Assembly: GCA_963978545.1 (NCBI GenBank) | Contig: OZ021722.1 | Location: 12,921,801-12,985,800, forward strand | DNA length: 64,000 nucleotides | Direction: 5' to 3' | From: Linyphia triangularis | Taxonomy: Eukaryota > Arthropoda > Arachnida > Araneae > Linyphiidae | Part shown: positions 36,654-46,426 of the stretch, one piece after another | How positions within the stretch are numbered: the stretch's first letter is position 1 | Layout of the letters: each line of letters begins with the position of its first letter | Position numbers and translations under genes: made by a program | Notes under the pieces: generated by a model | Database searches by the model: none | What the model was told of the DNA's origin: nothing | What the model saw: the letters and a program-made list of their open reading frames with translations, nothing else

Positions 36654-37384
36654 TTAAGGTATACATATACATTAGGAATCGCGAAATTTGACTCAATTCT
36701 GCGTTTTTGTTTTTTGGTTTTAAAATATTCCCGAATTCATTACCATTAAAATGATACCATTTTCTTTCTGAGACTCAAATTACTTTTGAAATTACAGTAG
36801 GTTTTGTGAACCTGTTTTGTATCACGTTCATTAGTGTAGTAAACTTTAAACGCGTTTTCTGAAGAATGATATTTTGGTGTTATATGACTTTACGCCAACG
36901 GTCATAACTTTATAATAAATGGTCCGATTTACAAAATTCTAATTTTGTTTTGTAGAAAATAGTTGTGAATGTATTTTCTATGGAGAATCTAATACATATT
37001 GGTATAAACATATTTTTTAATCATATTTTAATCTTAATTTTGTGTTAAAAACTATGCATTTTTTTAAAACTTTTTATTTAAAAACTTGTCATTAAATAAA
37101 TATTGAAGCCAAATTCAAAATTCTCCATAGGAACATGCGTCAATATAATATCTCTTATTTGCAATAAAAATAATACCTCTAAGTTAATTACAAGTTTATT
37201 TATGTATATTCAAATAATGTCCTAACTAATCACTTTAATTGCAATTAGTTGATTTAAAAATTGACGGGAAAAAAAGTTTATATATAAAAATGCATCATTT
37301 TTAATTCTGATATACTGCCAAAAAGTTTGAAATTATAACCTAAAAATTAAAGAAAATCATCTCAATTGTATATGTATACCTTAA
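36654..37384. repeat. TTAA-flanked element, copy 2 (inverted relative to copy 1)
   Basis: TTAAGGTATACATATACATT at the left and GTATATGTATACCTTAA at the right. The body matches 20227-20975 in reverse complement, for example CTCCATAGGAACATGCGTCA near 37123. Confidence 0.85.
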
Positions 37385-37798
37385 AAAAAAGAAAGAAAAA
37401 AGACGAAGGCGATTTTGAAAAGACACAGAGACCGGTTTTTAGTATCCCAGCTGCCAAAGTTTTGTTTGTAGACAAATTCATCCCAATGAAAATGAGAGCC
37501 TCATTGGTAAACCATATTGTTGTTTTACCTCTGTAATTACTCTACTATTCTTTAAATTTTTGTTTCACCCTAAAATTCCTAAAATTGTACTTACATTTTT
37601 TTTTTTTTTTTTTTCCAATGCAGTCAGACCCCGTTAACTAGAAATCGCTTGACAGGAAATCCCGTCTAAAGCGAAGTAAAAGCAGTTCTCCGTGCTTAAA
37701 ACTTAAAGTTAATTTGTTCGTTTAATACGAAATTCGGTTAACGTGAACAATTTCAGCCACCCCATTGATGTCGCGCTAAAGGGGTTTGACTGTACTTC

Positions 37799-37844
<46 letters not shown>

Positions 37845-38035
37845 ACCCGATATTCCTCCAAATCGGAAAAGTGGATTTAATTTTAAAGTCGCATGTTTAT
37901 TAAAATTGTTTGATTATAGTATAACTGTTATTTTGCTACATAAGTTGATTATTGACGTTAAATTTGTTGAAGATTGACAGTTTTTTGCCGGCACTGAAAC
38001 AAGCTTCTGAAAGAATATGTCTGTGTTAGGAGCCT
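37385..38035. other. Non-coding, poly(T) and poly(A) runs
   Basis: Poly(T) near 37598 and a 40-bp poly(A) at 37804-37843. No gene recognised. Confidence 0.4.
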
Positions 38036-38043
38036 ATGTCAGC

Positions 38044-38377
38044 CATCGATATAAATAAACAACTGGATAGACTGCTTAACGCTGGGAAAATGAAGCCGTT
38101 GCCAGATGCCGTTGGTGGGATAAAAAATACGGATTGCCGAGGATTGAAAATAAAATTTTGGGTTGTACACAGCAGAAATGTCAATAGTAGACCTTAATTA
38201 GTAATAACGTGCAAAAAAATATATACTCTAGCATTTTAAAAAGTTTTTCGCATTTCCATCCAACTATAAAAGTGAACTGTGATTGGTTAATCTTCCCACC
38301 AGCTTCGCAATCCCCGGCGCGTTTTTCTCTTGCATTGACAATAGAGCAGTCTATCCTGTTGTTTATCTATGTCGATG
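38044..38377. repeat. MITE-5 copy 1 (8-bp target duplication)
   Basis: Inverted repeats of about 31 bp start CATCGATATAAATAAACAAC and end in the inverse with CATCGAC on the minus strand. A perfect 8-bp duplication ATGTCAGC flanks the element (38036-38043, 38378-38385). Non-coding. Confidence 0.88.
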
Positions 38378-38395
38378 ATGTCAGCTTCGAGAGAA

Positions 38396-38520
38396 ATATC
38401 CCGAAATTTTTTTAAATTATCCCTAAAATTTTCAGAATTATCCCTAGAATTTTCGGAATTATCCCTAAAATATTTGGGAATCATCCCTAAAATGTTCCTG
38501 AAATTTTCGAAATTGTTTCT
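38396..38520. repeat. About 21-bp degenerate tandem repeat
   Basis: About five units close to GAATTATCCCTAAAATTTTC. Confidence 0.75.
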
Positions 38521-38654
38521 AAAATTTCTACCAATTTTTTTTTTTTTTTTTTAGAATACTCACTAGGCGCCCTGGAGCCTTTCTCCCTAACAGCGCCGAA
38601 TTTTTTTTTTTTTTTTAGCAAGTCATTAAAAGATTCTGGCAATAACTACTATTA

Positions 38655-39321
38655 GACTGAGAGGCGACTGCAATTTTGGGACCTCATCGAACATCATTCT
38701 GAATTTGTTTATAGAAATTGGAGAAAAGTGTGTAGATTACGAACCCACTGGTCTGCCGTGGCAAAAATGGCCGAAACTGGTCAAAAATCGACTTTTAAGA
38801 AGTCGAACTAAATCCAATTGCCAAATGCGTCATAACTTGCCACAAAACGAGCATTTTTTTTTTTTTAATTTGGTAACCTTCACTCTTTATATTTCAATTA
38901 AGAAGGTTGCAGACGATTCAGATGTGTGTCTATGACTTATTTGCATCTTTTACAAATGAGCCAAATTGGCAATAAATATTACGTCACTGATGACGTAATT
39001 GATGTCGCCGATTTGGCTAACTTTTAAGAGATACAAGTTTTCCGAGCCAGGGATCAGAAATCGTTTGCGCTTTTTCTCATTGAAAATCAAAATGCAGTCG
39101 GTTGCCAGACGAAAAAGTTTGTTCTCTTTTTATTAAGTTATGACATATTTGGCAATCGGGTTTTAGTTCGACTCATTCCAAGTCGATTTTTGATCAGTTT
39201 CGGCCACTTTTGCCACGGCAGACCAGTGGATTCGTAACCTACTCACTTTTCTCCAATTTCTATAAAAAAAATTCAGAAAGATGTTCGATGAGGTCCAAAA
39301 ACTGCAGCCGCCTCTCGGGAC
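38655..39321. repeat. MITE-3 copy 2
   Basis: GACTGAGAGGCGACTGCA at the left and CAGCCGCCTCTCGGGAC at the right, flanked by TA. The central TTACGTCA/TGACGTAA pair is at 38979-38998. Confidence 0.87.
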
Positions 39322-40106
39322 TATATGTTTCAATAATACGCCCCTGCATAACCTAATTTATCATATCATAAACCACCACTTAACTACCTCTCTTACGCAT
39401 CTCCCAACCCTCCCCCATCCGAGAAAACCTTTACCAGGTCCCCCCAATCTAACAATAATCCCAAAAACAAATTCATCCACACCCAATCCGAAAACAAGAC
39501 TTATACCCATCCCCTTCCCACGAAGATTTAGCAGTCCCCCTTTTCACGAGATAGGACCCAACTCTCTCCTGTATCTCAACCCATCAGTTGAGGACGACTC
39601 TTTCAGTGTTTGCGCAGACGTTATCTGCATGAGGACAGACAACAATGGGTGGTGAGATATAGGACAACAGCCTATACCGGTGGGTGCGTACCTCTCTCCC
39701 TATATGATACGAAATCAATCAGTTCGGGGAGGGGGGAATAATGGAAGTATCTCCGATGGTAGTTATTTTTTTATTTTTTTTGTGTGAGTGTGGATGTGGT
39801 GGTTGGGTTTGCTTAACGGATTAGATGGTTGAATAGAGGAAAAAAAATGGGTGGTTATTGTCGCTGTGTCATAATATTGAAAAGTACTGATAAATTGCTT
39901 TTTTTTTTTTTTAATATTGTATGTATTCTTTGTGGGGAATGAAGTTTTGTATCTTGTTGGACACAGGGTGAATGGTCATGTTTGATGGTACCGAGAGGAT
40001 TTTGGATACTTGAAGGAAGGAAAATCGATGCATAAGAGAAAAAAGTATAGTATTTAGTTGCCATGCATATGGGGCTTTTACTATATTAGACATGGGTTGC
40101 GTTACT
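39322..40106. other. Non-coding, C-rich then T/G-rich
   Basis: A C-rich tract at 39340-39560 gives a proline-rich ORF that starts inside MITE-3. It has no recognisable domain. Confidence 0.4.
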
Positions 40107-40437
40107 TCTAGAGGAATTCCTATATAGTAAGGGTCATTCCCAATGCTCGTTATGCTACAATTTTCTAAGCCACTTCAATTAGAAACTACTATGCACAAAG
40201 TCTTGAAATTTGATGAGTGGGGGAGGAAATAACCACTTAATGAAATGACATGAATTAAAGACTTGAAAATAGCGTCTAATATGTTTTACTTTATATTTCA
40301 AATCCTTACGTCAATGCATTTGCAGTGGCTCCACCTGGTTTTGTCATTTGCTTCTTTTTTTTTTAAATTTTCATTTATAATAGATAGACATCAATTGAAA
40401 ATCAATTTATGTCATTTCATTAAGTGATCATTTTCCT

Positions 40438-42577
40438 CAGGGCCGGATTTAGACTTGATAAGGCCCTAAGCTATTTCAGATATGGGGCCCTTTATAAGTA
40501 CAGATATTATATGTCAGTGCCAAATATGATTTTCGGATACCTAGAGTGCTAAACTGAAATACAATTAAGAATATAGTGAAACAATAAATCTTTAACTTAA
40601 AATCATTTTTATTCATAACAAACTTAAAAATGCAAACTCTGATAAAAAGAAACAAAAGTTCTTTTAAAAGGCACAATATACAAAGGCTTATTATATAATC
40701 TCTTTAAACATGTTATAAGGATTAAGGAATTATATTAAACTAAAATATTTTCTTTCTTGCCTTTGCCAGAGCAAACTCACTGATGATATCATCAAATGAT
40801 AAACTGCGTAGTTTGTCACTTTTTATGCACATGAGACTCAGGGAACATAATTTTTCTTGAGTCATTGTAGTTCTAATTTTTTTTTATCCTCTTCAGCTGA
40901 GAAAAAGATCTTTCACCAGAGCAATTTGCAACCATCATACTAAGAAACAATCTCAAAATTGCTTCTACATTAGGGAATGCTGATTGGGCACGATCGTTAA
41001 ATGTTACCGTATACAGACCTTGTTGTGTCAGACTATCATGTTTCGCAGAACCATACGCTTGACTATGTCTAACATATTGCTGAAAATGCTTTACTTCTCC
41101 TTCAAGATTCATGTCCACATCTTCAGAGAATGTTTGGCATAACGCACTAACTCATTCGTAGCTTCTAATTTTGTTAAGAATGATAACTTTTTTGCAGCAT
41201 CATTGTATACTAAGGCCCTCTGTGCCAGACTTGACTCTAATGCATCCATCACATGTATAAATGTTTTGATTCTGAACTTGTCTCTTGCCTCAAGGTTCTC
41301 AAAAGCATCATCTTCATCATCATTGATACGCCTTCTTCTATATCTGCTCTCCCTTTTCTTGTGATCAATATCAAGCAATTTTTCCTTTGCTTTTCTTCAA
41401 AATGATTGAACATATCCCTGGAACCTTTAACAAAATCCGAAAGTGAAGCATACAATTTCCTACATACATCTAGACTAATTTGGGGGTCTTGCAGTGATTG
41501 ACTAGTCTTGTGAAATTCATACAGCAAGTAACTCCATAATTATAACATTGCCATAAATTTAAACTCCTCCATTTTATTCAAAATGTTTAAGGCTTGATTT
41601 CTTGTTTTGCCTTTCTCTGTATTATCAATATGCAGCTGATGCAATGCAGAAATTATTCCATCACAACTATCAAGTATTGCACTTGTGGCCATTGAATGTG
41701 CTTCCCATCTAGTCTTTGACAAAGACTTTTGAATCATCTTTGAAGAATGATAAGAGTACTGCCCATCTATATGTAGATGATGAAAAGAAATTATATATTT
41801 CTTGAACAATTCCAAAAAAGTTTACTGCATCTAAACAGCAGTCAATTGCTGCTCTACCAACAAGATTCAGGGAATGGCCAGCCCATGGAATTAGTTAATC
41901 TTCAATATTGTTTCTTGCATACCCTTGTATTTGCCAGACATATTGGCAAAATTATCATATAACTGGCCTCGACACTTACTAAAATCTATTTTACACTCAT
42001 TTGTAAGGTAGTTGTGCACCATCTTAGCCATATTTTCCCGGTGTGGCTGCCCATCTCTAGGAAAGTTAGAAAACGTTCAATAGGGAGCCCATCATCTGTT
42101 GAAACATGCCTCACAATAACAGTGAGCTGATCAATATGGAACCAGTCTGCAGTGGAATCTACAGATAAACTAAAGTACCCTGCAGTTCTTAAATCATCCA
42201 AGATTGAGTCTCTTACTTTATTTCCAAGCACAGGATAGCAGAAGCGCGATTTAAAATACATAAAAAACAAACGATTACATTAAAAAAAACAATGTTCTAA
42301 AAGTAACCATTACATAATGAAATCTAATTTATACTATTAGGAGGTTTTAAAAGACCAAATATTGCTGTATTAATTTAAGTCACTATTCTAAATTTACTCG
42401 ATGAAAGTGAGTCTAAAAATGCATTTGTATAGCAACGGATCGTTTAGCCTCACTTGACGACCGTGACGTCACCACTTACATCGTCCATTGCTCACTCGGA
42501 CAATCTTTTGGGGGGCCCCAAGCAAGTCGGGGGCCCTAAGCTATAGCTTGTCTAGCTTATACGTAAATCCTGCACTG
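40438..42577 (-). mobile_element. Decayed hAT transposon (Tip100/ZMYM1-like)
   Basis: Ends CAGGGCCGGATTTA and CAGTGCAGGATTTACG are inverted, with a near-perfect 8-bp duplication ATTTTCCT/ATTTTCGT (40430-40437 and 42578-42585). At 2.1 kb it is shorter than intact elements of this kind. It carries a minus-strand transposase pseudogene and interrupts MITE-2 copy B. Confidence 0.9.
40740..42270 (-). pseudogene. hAT transposase pseudogene (DUF4371 and hATC parts)
   Basis: Fragments in several frames line up along the minus strand in the order of a hAT transposase. The N-terminal fragment (41986-42270) has the DUF4371 signature FSLSVDSTADWFHIDQLTVI, which includes an RNase H-fold Asp. The middle (about 41820-41900) has HSLNLVGRAAIDCCLDAVNF, though it is interrupted. 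Next comes TRWEAHSMATSAI at about 41700, then the C-terminal hATC dimerisation motif NCSGERSFSQLKRIK near 40920. A frameshift in the A-run at 40877-40886 breaks the hATC domain; beyond it similarity continues to a stop at about 40740. Several other frameshifts are present. The N-terminal zinc finger is absent, because only about 300 bp separate the first fragment from the element's end. It cannot make an active enzyme. Confidence 0.88.
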
Positions 42578-42681
42578 ATTTTCGTATCTACTCACCAAAT
42601 TTCAGGGTTTTATAGAAAGTAGTTTCTAAATGCACTGGGCTAGAAGATTGTAACATGACGAGTATAGGAAATGATCCTTAC

Positions 42682-42926
42682 TATACTAAACTTCAACTTA
42701 ACTAGACATCACTTAGACGGTAGATCGTCACAGTGCTCATAGGTATTTAATCCATTTTGGCGGCGTGAAGACATAATTCTCGCCAAACCTTATATCCTTT
42801 TGTTCTCTATAGGGTTGTGGTTTGGCGAACATTATGCTTTCACGCCGCCAAAATGGATTAAATACCTATGAGCACTGTGACGATCTACCGTCTAAGTGAT
42901 GTCTAGTTAAGTTGAAGTTTAGTATA
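42682..42926. repeat. MITE-1 copy 3, inside MITE-2 copy B right end
   Basis: TA-flanked. The arms are nearly perfect (TACTAAACTTCAACTTAACT). It sits at the TA of CCTTACTAGGACTTCC in the MITE-2 terminal repeat. Confidence 0.92.
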
Positions 42927-43112
42927 GGACTTCCTCTTAACGAATTTCTTGGGCAAAAGGCATAATAAAAAAAAGAGACTTTTTTGCTACCATATCCATG
43001 ACACTTTTACATTCAGTTATGATTGCATTACTCATGGATGATTAAGTTTGTAAAATCAACGAATTTCTTGCGCAAAATGTGCAACGAGGTTTTATAACCT
43101 ACTATAAATTCT

Positions 43113-43297
43113 GATTGGTTGGTTGTTTTCAGATTATCTGTCACCGTCAGCAACACGAGGGCTATAATGCGCCGAGACATTCGTCATTAGACAAGCCAAC
43201 ATACATTTACAAGCACCCATGCCTTACACGGGACTCGGAACCCGCAACCTCGCGGTCTAGAAGCTAGCACGCTAACCACTATACCGTTTGGTCGGCA
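43113..43297 (-). repeat. SINE-A copy h
   Basis: Full-length on the minus strand. Flanks ACTATAAATTCT (43101-43112) and ACTATGGATTCT (43298-43309) are a duplication with two changes. Confidence 0.9.
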
Positions 43298-43309
43298 CTA
43301 TGGATTCTA

Positions 43310-43518
43310 AAGAAGAACGAAATTAGAACCTAATGGGAATTACACTGGTGAATATTTGACTGTAGATTTACCGACTGCATTAGAAAACACACCAGACTTA
43401 ATAGCTATGTTTGGTGTAGTACTAAAGCTGGTTTTTTGTTTTTAAATTTTTTTTTTTACTGTACATTATTTTCATTCCTCTTTGTTTTTAAATAAAAGGG
43501 CTAATCAGGATTTACAAA
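43310..43518. other. Non-coding, no feature
   Basis: Nothing recognised. Confidence 0.4.
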
Positions 43519-44026
43519 TTAACTCCTTGACATACAATGACATCTCGGAGACGCCATTCATTTCGTGTGCCACTGTAGACTTTGACGTCACCGAGACGTC
43601 ATGAATTGTCTTCGGTGAACACCGGGCAGTATATTTCTAGATTATCTGTTTCGGTCGTGCATCGATACTGTTTTGTTTAGACTGTTGAAGATGCTTTCCC
43701 CCTCTCAACAGTATCGATAAAAAAAAAAAATCGCATCGGCAAAACAGAAAGAAGCGCAATGAAAGCGGTAGTCAGTATAGCGGTGATCTCTGAAATAATC
43801 CGTGTACATTCACTGCGCAAACTTAAAACTATAAATGAGAACATCTCCATATTGCATTTTCTTGATTCATTTGAAGACAGAAGACAATCACGATAAAAGA
43901 CAGGAAATTAAATAAGTATTTGCTTACAATAAATCCATGCTTTTACCCTGGTTAGGGTCGCATCATGAACTAATCTGAAGTTATGTTTCGGCACCAGGCA
44001 ATTTAATTTGTACGTCAAGGGGTTAA
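43519..44026. repeat. piggyBac-like MITE, 508 bp
   Basis: The left TTAACTCCTTGACATACAA and the right TTGTACGTCAAGGGGTTAA are inverted and TTAA-flanked. No coding region. Confidence 0.75.
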
Positions 44027-44224
44027 CGTAGATGCGGATGACCGGAATAAAGACATAACGGGAATTTTAACACAGATTCAAGACCACAATAGATTTGCCG
44101 ACTCAATAAGAAATCTATCACGGCTTAAGAGTTCAATTTGGTACGATCATAAAATAAAACTTGGAGGTTTTCTTTTTATAAAAAAATTTGCCCTTTGCTT
44201 TTTGTTCCTAGGTAATGCGACTAA

Positions 44225-44607
44225 GTTCTACAAATTAACGTATATTCTAATGAGCTAAATAATGACCTGACGAAAATTTCTACACAGAATCTTTTTAACA
44301 ACATATTTGCCGATAGCGTAAGAAAAATCGTCTGGCTTAATAAATAAATTTCGTGCAGTAATAAAGATTTTTTTTTTATTAAAAATTATTTTCATTGTTC
44401 TTGGGGGTAAGTCGTTTTACCTCCAAGAACAATGAAAATAATTTTTAATAGTAGTAATAAAAAATCTTTATTACTGCACTAAATTTATTTACTAAGCCAG
44501 ACGAGTTTTCTTACGCTATCGGCAAATATGTTGTTAAAAAGATTCTGTGTTGATATTTCTGTGCGGTCTTTATTTCGCTCGTTAGAATCTACGTTAATTT
44601 CTAGAAC
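44225..44607. repeat. Long palindrome, arms about 190 bp
   Basis: The arms are highly similar, for example AACATATTTGCCGATAGCGT at 44300 and its inverse at 44515. They meet at TGTTCTTGGGGGTAAGTCG / ACCTCCAAGAACA near 44413. A second small palindrome CTTGGGGGTAAAACG / ACTTACCCCCAAG follows at 44608-44636. Confidence 0.9.
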
Positions 44608-44640
44608 TTGGGGGTAAAACGACTTACCCCCAAGAACACT

Positions 44641-45387
44641 AGATTCTACAAATTAAAAAAAAAACGTACTAGATATCTTTACAGAACCTGGGTAACTGTT
44701 TCGTTCAAGAACACATAATTTGTTGGTTCTAAAGTAAAATAATTCTAATTGCAAAAAGATGAATTAAGAGATATTTCCCTAATATAAGACACCTATAACT
44801 CATTAGAAGAGATATGACACCGTGATGACCCAATTGTTTTATTTCATTAATATGAAAAGGAATATACAAAGGCACTCTCCGTCAGTCTGAGGCTATGTAT
44901 GATAAAGATTCCCAGACAAAATTGCATATTATGTATAAGTACAGTATGTCAAATTAAAGGCTTTGTAGAGGTAGATTCCTTTACTAAAAATTTAACTACA
45001 AGTATCGGAAGTCAATTTGCCTGTTCGTTAAGCCTTATAAGTGTTACAGACATTTTGAGTTGTGTCAAGAGTGCGGTATGTCATATACCAGTTGGAAGTT
45101 CTCGCCAAGACTAATAGGACTATATGAAATAATTCAATCAGAGTAGTGTTCCCTTGTTTATTATTCAAGAGTCTAACAGTTCCCTAAAACTTTCAAAAGG
45201 TGCCTTTACATATTGTGACACAACATGTTGCATTACAAAAGTGAAACGGCGGAAAATTCCCGATTTTGAGTTCAAGTGTATGCAGAATCACTGAATACAT
45301 GAATATGGAAGAGCAGCATGAGTCAGTTCCAATTTAAATTCAGCTTGTAAACAATCGCCTGGCGTGTAACCAGCTTCAGGTACATAC
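44641..45387. other. Non-coding, no feature
   Basis: The ORF at 44899-45114 is unrecognised. Confidence 0.4.
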
Positions 45388-46426
45388 TGTTACGAAGTTC
45401 TGTATATTTGTAAATATTTCGTAGTATTAATTATGTAAAAAGGAAAATTCATGTACACTTCGCATAAGGCAGTGCAAGAGTTCTTCACTTCGCTTTCCTG
45501 CAATGTGTCTCCTAATGCTTGAAAACGAGTTCTACAGGGATCATGCTAGAAAACGAGTTTTATAAGGAGCAGGCCATTTAACATTATGGTTAATGGCAAT
45601 CTCGCCAAGTTGGCGAGAAATCGCCAAATGTCGTTAAACTTGACGAGAAATCGCCAAATGTCACCAAACTTGGCGACCATTTGGCGACATTTTCGGTCCC
45701 CATGCACCTGTATAGGGCTTTTCGACTACGATCTGGAAAGTTCTCTAACTTTTTTTTAGAAGGTTCGCGAAGGAAGTTTTCCTATATAAGGCTTGCCAAG
45801 AGAGCCGGGGAGTTAGTTGAGTTACTGAGTTAGTTCTCTCTCAACGAGCATTCAGAGAACTGTATTGCGAAAATGAACTGTATTTGCATTGTCTTTTGCC
45901 TCGATCTTATCAGTTGTGTATCTAGTTTTTAACTGCTGTTTGAGCTCCATTGTTGTGTAAAGAGCTGTACTGAGTCTATTAGAACGGGAAACTCTGAAGT
46001 TGTAAAAGAATCTACGAAGAGTTACATCGGAATGAATTTCTTCAAGTTTTTATCTGCTTTGGCTTCAAGTCTTTCGAACCCATTCACGCAACAATGCATA
46101 TTACTGTGACTCTGTACACAATTCTTCTCAAAATGAAGAATTTTTAGTTGTTTTATTTTTGCAGCAAGCGTGTAAGTTAGCTGAGTATGGCGCTTTTTGA
46201 AAGATTTTTTCTTTAAAAGTCTAACTTACAGGAAGATGTTCATTTTTATTAAATTATTAAGTGACTTCTGTAAAGGGATATAATGAATTAATTTTTCTCC
46301 ATCCTTTATGGAAGAGTTCCAAGAAACTTAAAAGCACCTTAACAGCTTTTCAAACGGCAGTAGTTCCTACCAAGAACAATGAATGATCTAGAAAATACTT
46401 GATTTAAGTGTAGAGGTTTCGTTACA
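45388..46426 (+). mobile_element. Candidate solo LTR, about 1 kb
   Basis: It starts TGTTACGAAG and ends GTTTCGTTACA. A TATA box CTATATAAGG at about 45781 is followed by a leader-like region. The termini resemble those of the LTR at 18177. No target duplication and no internal retroelement genes were found, so confidence is moderate. Confidence 0.45.
45604..45692. repeat. About 30-bp tandem repeat
   Basis: Units of the kind GGCGAGAAATCGCCAAATGT, about three copies, inside the candidate LTR. Confidence 0.7.

Larger units (their letters stand above)
40107..42940. repeat. MITE-2 copy B, split by hAT and MITE-1
   Basis: The left part is 40107-40437 and the right part 42578-42940. Both align with copy A, including GTGGCTCCACCTGG near 40326 and TTCTAAATGCACTG near 42624. 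The left TA site reads TATATA instead of TA. TTAA is present at the right end only. Confidence 0.82.

Noticed and set aside
39281..39655. 124-codon ORF
   Set aside because: It starts inside MITE-3 and continues in a C-rich stretch with no recognisable domain or splice context.
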